From Synergistaceae bacterium (GTDB taxonomy: Bacteria > Synergistota > Synergistia > Synergistales > Aminobacteriaceae), in NCBI GenBank assembly GCA_009778055.1, contig WRKN01000081.1, forward strand, positions 1 to 10,477: a stretch of 10,477 nt of DNA, read 5' to 3'. Both the position numbers and the translations under genes were made by a program. The notes under the pieces were generated by a model. It saw only the letters and a list, made by a program, of their open reading frames with translations. It made no database searches and was not told the DNA's origin. Positions 1 through 6,320 of the stretch are shown here, piece by piece. Every line of letters starts with the position of its first letter. Positions within the stretch are counted from its first letter, which is position 1.

Positions 1-15
1 AATCCTAGCCACCAT
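1..15 (-). CDS. Possible 5' end of a leftward gene (5 codons, runs off window)
   Basis: Read leftward, an ATG at 15-13 starts M-V-A-R-I and then leaves the window. A GGAG ribosome-binding core (plus-strand 23-26) lies 7 nt upstream of it, and a promoter-like element lies further upstream at 165-137. Five codons cannot identify a product. This reading competes with a plus-strand open frame ending at 50-52. Which of the two is real cannot be decided without the sequence to the left. Confidence 0.25.
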
Positions 16-52
16 CGAACTGCTCCGCATTCTCTACGCGCTTTTGGGCTAA
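2..52 (+). CDS. Possible C-terminal tail of a rightward gene (16 codons, alternative to the minus-strand reading)
   Basis: From base 2 a plus-strand frame stays open for 16 codons (ILATIELLRILYALLG) and stops at TAA 50-52. Codon third positions are mostly G or C, as in the real genes here, and the peptide could be an amphipathic helical tail. Two hairpins follow the stop, as expected for a 3' untranslated region. The alternative is the start of a minus-strand gene at 15. The product is not identifiable. Confidence 0.25.
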   Translation: MLATIELLRILYALLG

Positions 53-70
53 TCCCTGCTAAGGCTTAAT

Positions 71-100
71 GTCGATGTGGGGTAGCAGCCCCGCCTCGAC
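71..100 (+). other. Strong stem-loop, possible structured RNA or 3'-UTR element
   Basis: A 12-position stem GTCGATGTGGGG / CCCCGCCTCGAC encloses the loop TAGCAG. Read as plus-strand RNA the stem has one T-C mismatch and one G-U wobble. Read as minus-strand RNA the same wobble becomes a C-A mismatch, so the plus-strand fold is slightly better. It lies 18 nt after the TAA at 50-52 and just before a second hairpin. No known RNA family was recognised. Confidence 0.5.
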
Positions 101-108
101 AGCCAGAT

Positions 109-136
109 CAGACCGTCGTTCCTCTCCGACGGTTTG
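109..136 (+). terminator. Stem-loop, weak intrinsic terminator candidate
   Basis: CAGACCGTCG and CGACGGTTTG pair around an 8-nt loop. The inner 7 bp are perfect Watson-Crick; the outer part holds one G-U wobble on the plus strand, which is an A-C mismatch on the minus strand. The arm runs into TTTGATTATAT, a poor but T-rich tail. It may end a rightward gene. If the leftward promoter at 137-165 is real, it would instead be the first structure of that leader. Confidence 0.4.
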
Positions 137-165
137 ATTATATCACACACGCACACCACCGCCAA
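137..165 (-). promoter_or_regulatory. Possible leftward promoter with extended -10
   Basis: On the minus strand TTGGCG (165-160) and a perfect TATAAT (142-137) are 17 bp apart. The -10 is preceded by TGA, giving the decamer TGATATAATC, which is identical to the one in front of the deacetylase gene. It would drive a leftward gene starting at 15 through a leader of roughly 115 nt carrying two hairpins. Confidence 0.35.
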
Positions 166-300
166 AACCCACCCGCGCCACTCCGCCTTCCCCATGTACT
201 ATTATTTATACGAGTGAAACTTTTTAGAGGCTGTTTATCATCTTGCTCTCGAAAGATTTTTGGGCGAAATTTCCGTGTAATGGTTTGTAGGGGCGGCCAT
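143..300. other. Non-coding stretch between left-edge element and deacetylase gene
   Basis: Positions 147-195 are very poor in G on the plus strand (C/A-rich), unlike the neighbouring coding DNA; 196-300 are AT-richer. I see no supported gene and no clear terminator after the deacetylase stop. The plus-strand frame that spans this stretch is the antisense of the deacetylase and resembles no known family. Confidence 0.5.
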
Positions 301-1011
301 TCAAATAGCCCCTCCGTTGCTCATCTCCCGGAGCGTCACGAAGCTGAAGCCGCGTTCGCGGAGGCCCGCCCCGATGGCGGGCAGCGCCTCCACCGTGGCG
401 GGGACGCCGGAGTGCATCAGGATAATCGAGCCGGGCTTGGCCGATTTAATCACATTGTCCGATATATTACGCGCCGTCCTGCCGTCATAGTCGATCGTGT
501 TGAGGCTCCAAAGCCCCAGCCGCATGTTCATGCGCCGCATAGCGTAAAAAACCTTCAAGTTGAAGCCGCCGCCCGGCGGGCGCATATAGAGCGGAGCGCG
601 TATGTCCAACGCTTCCATGACTTCGTTGCATCGCTCCGTCTCGCGCATGATTTTCTCCACCCACAGCGTATAGAGTTTGGGGTGGGTGTAGCTGTGATTC
701 TCGATATCGTGACCGGCCGCGCCGATGGTTTTCGTTATGGAGCCATAGCGTTCGGCAAATTTTCCGACGAGGAAAAAAGTGGCCCGCGCGTCTATTTCCT
801 CCAAGGCGGCAAGCAGTTCGGGCATACCCCATTCCCTGGGGCCGTCGTCAAACGTGAGCGCGACCTCTTTTACGAAAGGATGCCCCCTCGCTATGCCCCA
901 CCTGCTTCTCTCATCGCTCAGCGGACCCCATTGCACGCACAGAAAAAAAGCCGCCAAAGCGATAAGCAGTATACGTTCCAATCCGCGCAGACGCTTTCCC
1001 AATTTCGCCAA
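301..1011 (-). CDS. Membrane-anchored polysaccharide deacetylase (CE4/NodB family)
   Basis: Predicted metal-dependent deacetylase of N-acetylated polysaccharide such as peptidoglycan or an exopolysaccharide; the substrate cannot be told. With the chosen start the protein is 236 residues: a basic N-terminus, one hydrophobic segment at about 14-26, then a NodB domain. The CE4 motifs appear in order: TFDDGP at 53-58 (D55 catalytic base, D56 metal), HSYTH at 106-110 (metal-binding H106 and H110), RPPGG at 144-148, and ILMHSG with H200. The N-terminal segment should hold the domain on the periplasmic face. I chose the TTG at 1011 because AGGGAG lies 6 nt upstream; a TTG at 1029 in the same frame lacks a ribosome-binding site. 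The gene is alone on its strand, divergent from the dCMP deaminase gene, and has a likely promoter at 1050-1079. Family certain, start fairly sure. Confidence 0.93.
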   Translation of the reverse strand: MAKLGKRLRGLERILLIALAAFFLCVQWGPLSDERSRWGIARGHPFVKEVALTFDDGPREWGMPELLAALEEIDARATFFLVGKFAERYGSITKTIGAAGHDIENHSYTHPKLYTLWVEKIMRETERCNEVMEALDIRAPLYMRPPGGGFNLKVFYAMRRMNMRLGLWSLNTIDYDGRTARNISDNVIKSAKPGSIILMHSGVPATVEALPAIGAGLRERGFSFVTLREMSNGGAI

Positions 1012-1017
1012 AAAACT

Positions 1018-1023
1018 CTCCCT
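1018..1023 (-). promoter_or_regulatory. Ribosome-binding site deciding the deacetylase start
   Basis: AGGGAG on the minus strand lies 6 nt before TTG 1011-1009. It sits inside the longer frame that begins with TTG at 1029, so it argues for the shorter protein. Confidence 0.6.
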
Positions 1024-1049
1024 TTCCAAAACGGACTGCTTGCGAAACG

Positions 1050-1079
1050 ATTATATCAAGCTGCCGCGGAAAAAATAAA
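1050..1079 (-). promoter_or_regulatory. Extended -10 promoter for the deacetylase gene
   Basis: On the minus strand TATAAT (1055-1050) is preceded by TGA, forming an extended -10 (TGATATAATC). The -35 region 18 bp upstream (TTTATT, 1079-1074) is weak, as is usual for extended -10 promoters. It predicts transcription from about 1043 and a leader of about 30 nt before the TTG at 1011. Confidence 0.5.
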
Positions 1080-1153
1080 CAGCCGGTTTGTTACTTGCGA
1101 TATTGCCCGCGGCTGATACTATATATAAAAATATAGAAATTTGTGTCAGCGTC

Positions 1154-1160
1154 GGGGAGG
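1154..1160 (+). promoter_or_regulatory. Ribosome-binding site of the dCMP deaminase gene
   Basis: GGGGAGG lies 12 nt before ATG 1173, a rather long spacing, and 3 nt before an in-frame TTG at 1164, which is too close. The start is therefore placed at ATG 1173, with some doubt. Confidence 0.5.
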
Positions 1161-1172
1161 CACTTGTCTCAG

Positions 1173-1682
1173 ATGGAATATACGAGGCCGGACTGGGATA
1201 CCTATTTTATCGCCATCGCAATGATGGCCGCCACGAGGAGCACGTGCTTACGCCGGCAGGTGGGGGCGGTGATAACGCGCGACCGTCAGATAGTCAGCAC
1301 CGGCTACAACGGCGCGCCGCCGGGAACCGCGCATTGCCTTGAAACGGGATGTCTGCGCGAGGCGCTGGGTGTGCCGTCGGGGGAGCGGCAGGAGATGTGC
1401 CGGGGATCCCACGCGGAGTCGAACGCCATTGCCCAGGCGGCGCGCATGGGCATCACCACCTACGGGGCGACGGTCTACTGCACTCACGAGCCGTGCTCGC
1501 TATGCACCAAGATAATACTGAACGCCGGCATAGCCCGCGTCGTCTACGTGCGCGGGTATCCCGACAAGCTGGCCACGGATCTGAGAAAAGAGTCCGGGGT
1601 GATATTCGAGCGTTTCTCGGCGGATAAGGCCGACGCAGCGGCTAAATGGATGTGGCATTCATACGTTACGTTTAAAGAGTAA
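1173..1682 (+). CDS. Deoxycytidylate (dCMP) deaminase family protein
   Basis: Predicted cytosolic zinc enzyme converting dCMP to dUMP, the precursor of dTMP. The 169-residue protein has the cytidine/deoxycytidylate deaminase signature: HAE at 80-82 (H80 zinc ligand, E82 proton shuttle) and PCSLC at 107-111 (C108 and C111 zinc ligands). The N-terminal RPDWDTYF and the NGAPPGTAHC segment match bacterial dCMP deaminases, a group that includes ComEB. Length is normal. ATG 1173 is preferred over GTG 1143 because the RPxWDxYF opening is where family members normally begin. Weak promoter-like hexamers, TTGCGA at 1095-1100 and TACTAT at 1117-1122, lie upstream. The HD-hydrolase gene follows after 15 nt, so the two are probably co-transcribed. 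dCMP is inferred as substrate from the family; a related nucleotide is possible. Confidence 0.9.
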   Translation: MEYTRPDWDTYFIAIAMMAATRSTCLRRQVGAVITRDRQIVSTGYNGAPPGTAHCLETGCLREALGVPSGERQEMCRGSHAESNAIAQAARMGITTYGATVYCTHEPCSLCTKIILNAGIARVVYVRGYPDKLATDLRKESGVIFERFSADKADAAAKWMWHSYVTFKE

Positions 1683-1684
1683 AT

Positions 1685-1690
1685 GGAGGG
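1685..1690 (+). promoter_or_regulatory. Ribosome-binding site deciding the HD-protein start
   Basis: GGAGGG lies 7 nt before TTG 1698. The ATG at 1683 overlaps this site and has no ribosome-binding site of its own, so TTG is the likelier start. Confidence 0.6.
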
Positions 1691-1697
1691 TTCAGAA

Positions 1698-2267
1698 TTG
1701 ACGCCGACAAGGGAAGAAGCTTTTAAGCTGCTGAGGGAGCACAACAAAGACGAAGGGCACATCAAGCACGCCGTGGCCGTGGAAGGAGCCATGCGCCACT
1801 TCGCGCGCAAAATGGGAGGCGACGAGGACCTCTGGGGCGTGGTGGGTATACTGCACGACATCGACTGGGAAAAAACCATGGACGACCCGTCGCGGCACTG
1901 CGGCCTGGCGCCGGAACTGCTGCGCGAGGCCGGAATCAGCGAGGAGATCATACACGCCGTTCAGTCTCACGGATGGGGCATATGCACAGACGTCGAACCG
2001 GTGAACGACATGGAAAAAATCCTTTTCACGATAGACGAGCTTACGGGGCTGATAATCACCGCCGGGCTGGTGCGCCCCTCGAAGTCCCTGTCCGACCTGG
2101 AGGTCAAGTCCGTCAGGAAAAAATGGAAGGACAAGGCCTTCGCCAAAGGCGTGGACAGGGGCATTATACAAAGAGGCGCGGACATTATGGGAACACCGCT
2201 TGACGAGATAATAGAAAACACCATCCTGGCGCTGAGACCCATCGAAAAAGAAATAGGGCTGGGGTAA
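1698..2267 (+). CDS. HD-superfamily hydrolase, probable phosphohydrolase
   Basis: Uncharacterised HD-domain protein of 189 residues, probably cytosolic. The metal-binding residues of the superfamily are visible: H24 in HIKHAVAVE, the H53-D54 pair in ILHDIDWE, and a distal acidic residue, likely D113 in TIDELTG. H91 in SHGWG is another candidate ligand. The arrangement recalls the predicted HD hydrolases of COG2316. It has no transmembrane segment and no partner domain such as GGDEF or RelA synthetase. It starts 15 nt after the dCMP deaminase stop, on a TTG with a strong ribosome-binding site, so joint expression is likely. Inference: it may dephosphorylate a nucleotide in the same pathway, as the HD protein YfbR does with 5'-deoxynucleotides. 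The exact substrate is unknown; the superfamily call is firm. Confidence 0.85.
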   Translation: MTPTREEAFKLLREHNKDEGHIKHAVAVEGAMRHFARKMGGDEDLWGVVGILHDIDWEKTMDDPSRHCGLAPELLREAGISEEIIHAVQSHGWGICTDVEPVNDMEKILFTIDELTGLIITAGLVRPSKSLSDLEVKSVRKKWKDKAFAKGVDRGIIQRGADIMGTPLDEIIENTILALRPIEKEIGLG

Positions 2268-2319
2268 ACCGAAAGCCGAAGTGGGGAGTTATAACGACCG
2301 CCGCGTCCGTATCTTTGCG

Positions 2320-2346
2320 TTGTCATCTCTTTATCACGCTGATAAT
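2320..2346 (+). promoter_or_regulatory. Weak promoter candidate for the two-component operon
   Basis: TTGTCA (2320-2325) and GATAAT (2341-2346) are individually good hexamers, but the spacer is only 15 bp. They lie in the 124-nt gap between the HD gene and the response regulator, where no terminator was found, so read-through from upstream is also possible. Confidence 0.2.
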
Positions 2347-2391
2347 CTTCTCCTTGACGTTAGTTTCTTGTAGAAAGGAGCATAAATACTT

Positions 2392-3030
2392 ATGCCTATT
2401 AGAGTAGTGTTAGCAGATGACCATCCCCTTACGAGATCCGGAATAGCGGAGTATTTGAAGCGCGAGAGCACTCTTGAGCTTTTGGGAGAGGCGGAAGACG
2501 GAGTCAAGGCGTGGCAGCTCATTCAAGACCTGAAGCCGGATGTCGTACTGCTGGACATTCGTATGCCCGGTCTGGACGGCGTGTCGGTGGCTCAAAAAGT
2601 CAAGGAAGCCGGCTTGCCTACCGCAACTATAATGCTGACGTCCTACGACGCCCAACAATACGTAATGGCCTCTTTGCGGGCCGGGGCAAAGGGTTTCGTA
2701 CTGAAAACCGTAAGCCCCAAAGAGCTGACGGCGGCCATCTCCACCGTGGCGAGGGGGGGACTGTATCTGGATCCCGAAGTGGCCTCGGTGATGGGAGAAA
2801 GGGATTTCGACCCCGAACAGCTTTCGGTGCGCGAGCGCGAGGTGCTGGTTCTGGCCGCCAAGGGCCTTTCGAGCAAGGAGGTCGCGGGCAAGCTGTTTAT
2901 AAGCGAGCGCACGGTTCAAACGCACCTGGCCTCCATCTACGATAAACTTGGCTCCAAAAACAAGACCGAGGCATTGCTTCTGGCCCTGAAGTACGGGGTC
3001 GTAACGCTTGAAGAACTATTGGAAGATTAG
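2392..3030 (+). CDS. NarL/FixJ-family response regulator
   Basis: A 212-residue transcription regulator with an N-terminal receiver and a C-terminal LuxR-type helix-turn-helix. In the receiver, D9 and D10 (ADDHP) form the acidic pocket, D55 (LLDIRMPG) is the phosphorylation site, and T83 and K105 are the conserved switch residues. The DNA-binding domain covers about 143-203, opens with LSVREREVL and has ISERTVQTHL as recognition helix region. Family length is normal. ATG 2392 is preceded by AAAGGAG at 2374-2380, with a long 11-nt spacing. The sensor kinase starts 24 nt after its stop and is the expected phosphodonor. The subfamily resembles DegU/LiaR-type regulators; target genes cannot be read from the sequence. 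Confidence 0.96.
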   Translation: MPIRVVLADDHPLTRSGIAEYLKRESTLELLGEAEDGVKAWQLIQDLKPDVVLLDIRMPGLDGVSVAQKVKEAGLPTATIMLTSYDAQQYVMASLRAGAKGFVLKTVSPKELTAAISTVARGGLYLDPEVASVMGERDFDPEQLSVREREVLVLAAKGLSSKEVAGKLFISERTVQTHLASIYDKLGSKNKTEALLLALKYGVVTLEELLED

Positions 3031-3054
3031 GAGGAGATTCGGGAGGGAATTTCT

Positions 3055-4113
3055 TTGCCTCCATACTTTTTCTCCGCCGCGATGAAACGTCCGAAGCTCG
3101 TTTCATTGAAAAATAACCTTTTGGCGCTTTTATTGCGCGCCTTGATGCTGCCGCCGGTCACTGTTCTTCTGGTGGCAGCATTTGTGCATTTTGTTCAGGG
3201 AAACTTTGTCCAGTTAGGACGTTTATGGCTGATAATGACGGTGGGCGTTTCTTTGGGCAGCGTCTTTGCCGTCAGGCTGTTGTGGCGCTATCTGATCTCT
3301 CCCCTCAAAGTGCTGGCCTCCGAAATAGACGGCTTGCATATGGGCAAGGATCTGCCCAAAAAGGTGGATCCCCAAGCCGTCAGGGAGATCGAGAGCGTTC
3401 ACAGCGCCCTGATGCGTTTTGCCCAAGCCGCCGTAGACCGCGACAACCTTCGGAACCGTTACGTCCGGGACATAGTCCAAGTCCAGGAAGCCGAACGGCT
3501 GGATATGGCCAGGGAAATCCATGACGGGCCGCTGCAGGATATAACGGCTTTGCTGCAGCAGATTCACATGATTACGGAGGATGGCGGCTACAGCCGCGAG
3601 CGCGTCAAAAGAGCGGAACAACTGGCGAGAGTGGTGGTGCGCGAGCTGCGCGGACTGTGCGACGAACTGTCCCCGCCGTGGGTGGATCTCGGGCTGTCTC
3701 AGGCAATAACCGAGCTCGCGGAACGGCTTTCTCAGAACTACGACTTACAAATTGCCGTAGACATAGAAATAGACGATTCATTTGAGCCAGGGGCGGAACA
3801 GACCCTTTCGCTGCTTCGTATTTTCCAGGAAGCGGTATCGAACGCGGTACGGCACGGTAACGCGACGGAGATTAATGTCAGTACGCGCAGGGAAGGAGGA
3901 CTCCTTATTTTCGAGATAAGGGACAACGGCAAGGGCTTCGACGCCGGGTTCGACCACCATGCCCTTCGCCTGGAGGGACACCGCGGGCTTGCCAACATGA
4001 CGGAACGCATGTCACTGATGGGCGGCACGTTTGAAGTCCGCTCGGCCAAAGGCGGCACGGCTATAATATGCGCGTTGGGCATGGATTCGTCAGCCTGGAG
4101 AGATATGTTGTAA
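3055..4113 (+). CDS. HisKA_3-type sensor histidine kinase
   Basis: A 352-residue membrane kinase predicted to autophosphorylate and pass phosphate to the preceding response regulator. Two hydrophobic segments at about 28-48 and 55-78 leave only a short loop between them, so there is no real periplasmic sensor domain. A linker follows, possibly HAMP-like (78-130), then the HisKA_3 dimerisation region with H156 in MAREIHDGPLQD. The ATP-binding domain shows the N box around E259-N263 (FQEAVSNAVRHG), G1 at 290-294 (DNGKG) and G2 at GHRGLANM. The start is TTG 3055, 7 nt after GGGAGGG. The layout resembles LiaS/DesK kinases, which sense the membrane or use accessory proteins; that role is inferred. 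A terminator-like hairpin follows the gene. Confidence 0.95.
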   Translation: MPPYFFSAAMKRPKLVSLKNNLLALLLRALMLPPVTVLLVAAFVHFVQGNFVQLGRLWLIMTVGVSLGSVFAVRLLWRYLISPLKVLASEIDGLHMGKDLPKKVDPQAVREIESVHSALMRFAQAAVDRDNLRNRYVRDIVQVQEAERLDMAREIHDGPLQDITALLQQIHMITEDGGYSRERVKRAEQLARVVVRELRGLCDELSPPWVDLGLSQAITELAERLSQNYDLQIAVDIEIDDSFEPGAEQTLSLLRIFQEAVSNAVRHGNATEINVSTRREGGLLIFEIRDNGKGFDAGFDHHALRLEGHRGLANMTERMSLMGGTFEVRSAKGGTAIICALGMDSSAWRDML

Positions 4114-4125
4114 TATTGTTCATGT

Positions 4126-4162
4126 CGCCGGTGCAGCCGGCGCAAACTCTTTTAAGTTTTTA
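4126..4162 (+). terminator. Terminator-like hairpin after the sensor kinase
   Basis: CGCCGG and CCGGCG (6 bp, all GC) enclose the 5-nt loop TGCAG. T-rich sequence follows, but the T runs (4151-4153 and 4157-4161) begin about 8 nt after the stem and are interrupted, so termination may be partial. No clear tyrS promoter fits between this hairpin and the gene; read-through could supply tyrS. Confidence 0.5.
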
Positions 4163-4172
4163 GTTTATTTAT

Positions 4173-4177
4173 GGAGG
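4173..4177 (+). promoter_or_regulatory. Ribosome-binding site deciding the tyrS start
   Basis: GGAGG lies 8 nt before ATG 4186. The in-frame ATG at 4171 overlaps this site and is poorly placed for initiation. Confidence 0.7.
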
Positions 4178-4185
4178 TCTTTCGT

Positions 4186-5469
4186 ATGCCTGTGAACGCT
4201 TATGATACTTTGCAATCCCGCGGTTTGGTGGAGTGGTGCGGTACTCCGGAACGGCTGGGGGAAGTGCTGGAAAAGGAAACGACTACAATTTATATAGGCT
4301 TTGACCCCACAGCCGACAGCCTTCACGTCGGGCATCTCATTCCCATCATGGCGCTGGCCTGGATACAGCGCTGCGGGCATCGCCCCATCGCGCTGGCGGG
4401 AGGCGGCACGGGGCTTATAGGGGATCCCTCCGGCAAAAGCAAGGAGCGTAACCTCATCACCATAGAAGAGGTCAGAAAAAACATCGAGGGAGTCCGCCCA
4501 CAGTTGGCGCACTTCCTGGACTTCGACTGCGGGGAGAACTCCGCGCTTTTGGTGAACAACTACGACTGGCTTTCCACGTTTTCCTTTCTGGACGTACTGC
4601 GCGACGTAGGGAAACACTTTTCAGTCAACACGCTCATCGCCCGCGACTACGTGCGCAGCCGCCTTGACGACCCCGACAGGGGAATATCATACACGGAGTT
4701 CTCCTACGTGCTGCTGCAGTCAATGGACTTCAGGCATCTTTACGAAACGTACGGCTGCCGCCTTCAAATGGGGGGGAACGACCAGCAGGGAAACCTGATA
4801 GCCGGAGCCGACTACGTCAGGAAGACGACGGGGGGAGAGGTTTTCGGGCTTACCCAGCCTCTGCTGCTGACCTCTTCCGGGGGGAAATTCGGCAAAACCG
4901 AGGAAGGGGCCGTGTGGCTCGACCCCAAACGCACAAGCCCTTACAAGTTCTACCAGTTCTGGATCAACACGGGGGACATGGACGTGGAACGTCTTTTAAA
5001 ACTTTTCACCTTCCTGCCTTTTGAAGAAATCGCCGCCGTAATGGACGGGCACGGAAAAAACCCCGAAAACCGCGCGGCTCAGCGCCGTCTGGCCTTCGAG
5101 GCCACAAGCCTCGTCCACGGGGAGGAAACAGCCAGGAACGCCGCCGCCGCCAGCGAGGTTCTGTTCGGCTCGAAATCTCTTGCCGGTATAGGAGAAGAAA
5201 CTCTGGCGACGCTCGAAAACGAGGTTCCCTTTTCCGCGCTCGAGGGCATGGCTTGCGGGGGCATGACCGCCGTGGACGTATTGACGGCCTGCGGAGCGTG
5301 TGAAAGCAAGGGGGAGGCCAAACGCGCCGTAAAGCAGGGCGCGGTTTCGATAAACGAATTGCGCGTGGATAACGAAGGATACGTCATAACTCGTGATAAT
5401 CTGTTATATGGTAAATATATTTTCATCCGCGTCGGCAAGAAACGTTTCCATCTGGCGCGAATGGACTGA
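4186..5469 (+). CDS. tyrS: Tyrosyl-tRNA synthetase
   Basis: Cytosolic class I aminoacyl-tRNA synthetase that charges tRNA-Tyr with tyrosine using ATP. The 427-residue length fits bacterial TyrRS. Visible motifs: YIGFDPTADSLHVGHL, with the HIGH-type HVGH at 47-50; GGTGLIGDPSGK at 73-84; the tyrosine-pocket residues in YVLLQSMDF (174-182) and QMGGNDQQGN (194-203); and the KMSKS-type loop KFGKT at 234-238. The C-terminal S4-like RNA-binding domain covers about 360-420. ATG 4186 is chosen over ATG 4171 because GGAGG lies 8 nt before it. The preceding gap is only 72 nt, with no room for a T-box leader. The glycosyltransferase-like gene follows after 11 nt, probably in the same transcript. Confidence 0.98.
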   Translation: MPVNAYDTLQSRGLVEWCGTPERLGEVLEKETTTIYIGFDPTADSLHVGHLIPIMALAWIQRCGHRPIALAGGGTGLIGDPSGKSKERNLITIEEVRKNIEGVRPQLAHFLDFDCGENSALLVNNYDWLSTFSFLDVLRDVGKHFSVNTLIARDYVRSRLDDPDRGISYTEFSYVLLQSMDFRHLYETYGCRLQMGGNDQQGNLIAGADYVRKTTGGEVFGLTQPLLLTSSGGKFGKTEEGAVWLDPKRTSPYKFYQFWINTGDMDVERLLKLFTFLPFEEIAAVMDGHGKNPENRAAQRRLAFEATSLVHGEETARNAAAASEVLFGSKSLAGIGEETLATLENEVPFSALEGMACGGMTAVDVLTACGACESKGEAKRAVKQGAVSINELRVDNEGYVITRDNLLYGKYIFIRVGKKRFHLARMD

Positions 5470-5480
5470 TGGTGGCTTAA

Positions 5481-6320
5481 ATGAATTTATCCTGCGTATG
5501 GTATGTTTCGGGATTCAAGCAAACCTGGGAAGCGGACGTCATAGGCAACCTGGCCGAGGCTATGAAAAGCAGGGGCGTCTCTCTGCGTGTCTACGCCAAA
5601 GGCGGTACCGCGCGCTTCCGCGTTGGAGAGGTCATGTCGTGGAACTCGCTGACCTTTTTCGAGCGGATGAAGACGGTGCTTTTTCGCGGAAAACTCTGGC
5701 ACCTGTGGGGGGACGCGCCCCTCTGGTGGGGGTTGGTGCGGCTGCGCGCCAGGACGGTACACACGTCTTTGAGCAAAAAGCCGTGCTGGCGGGGGCATCC
5801 CACGCGGTTTTTCAAAGAGCAGGCAAGCGACGGAGAAAACAGGATACTGCCGACGTTCGAGCCCAAGGCGGCGTGGACGGACTCGTGGGGCAGCGACGAA
5901 CCGGACGCCGCGCTGATTCTGGCCTGGGATAAAGACCCTGATACGCGCCAAGATATCCTTGAATCCTGGACGTCCGTCTCCGATACGGATGACGAAAAAT
6001 TCAAACACTGTAAAATACTGGTGGTAGACGGCAGCCCCACAAACGCGCTTCAGGCGGCGTTTATGACTATGCGGGGCATCCCGGTCGTCGCGCGGGACGC
6101 TCCCCTGATCAGAGAGGTGCTGGGGCCCGGAGGCTACATTGCGGCGCCGCAGGCAGGCGACAGGCCGGGATGGGAAAAGGCCCTCTCAGACGCCGCGTTG
6201 GACGCGGGGCGAGCGACTTCAGCCACCGCGCGGCGTTTCTTGAAGGAAAACTACGGCGCGCGCGCCGCCGCTGATTCGCTGGAAAGCCTTTACGAGTCCG
6301 TGGGGAAAAGCAGGTTATGA
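5481..6320 (+). CDS. Glycosyltransferase-like protein (GT-B/GT4-like C-terminus)
   Basis: A 279-residue protein that I recognise only in part. Residues 178-222 (KILVVDGSPTNALQAAFM, then MRGIPVVARDAPLIREVLG and PGGYI) resemble the nucleotide-sugar-binding C-terminal half of GT4 glycosyltransferases. The N-terminal half is short and rich in tryptophan (residues 50-105), and the whole is smaller than the usual 350-400 residues. At the place of the E-x7-E motif there are D183 and Q191. No signal peptide or membrane segment is clear. ATG 5481 follows a weak GGTGG. The gene overlaps the lipid A acyltransferase gene by 4 nt (ATGA), so translation is probably coupled and a role in lipopolysaccharide or other envelope glycan assembly is likely. 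It could instead be a non-catalytic relative. Confidence 0.6.
   Translation: MNLSCVWYVSGFKQTWEADVIGNLAEAMKSRGVSLRVYAKGGTARFRVGEVMSWNSLTFFERMKTVLFRGKLWHLWGDAPLWWGLVRLRARTVHTSLSKKPCWRGHPTRFFKEQASDGENRILPTFEPKAAWTDSWGSDEPDAALILAWDKDPDTRQDILESWTSVSDTDDEKFKHCKILVVDGSPTNALQAAFMTMRGIPVVARDAPLIREVLGPGGYIAAPQAGDRPGWEKALSDAALDAGRATSATARRFLKENYGARAAADSLESLYESVGKSRL

Noticed and set aside
53..136. 5S rRNA, tmRNA, SRP RNA, 6S RNA or a known riboswitch at the left edge
   Set aside because: I compared the region by eye with the conserved cores of these RNAs and found no match; only the hairpins remain.
1..300. Insertion-sequence end or attachment site in the left non-coding stretch
   Set aside because: No terminal inverted repeat pair, target-site duplication or transposase fragment was found.
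214..1116. Plus-strand open frame of 300 codons across the deacetylase gene
   Set aside because: The minus strand carries all CE4 motifs; the plus-strand translation is low in structure, rich in H/R, and has no ribosome-binding site.
4114..4185. T-box leader upstream of tyrS
   Set aside because: The gap is 72 nt, far too short for a T-box, and the T-box sequence is absent. The hairpin there fits a terminator of the preceding gene.
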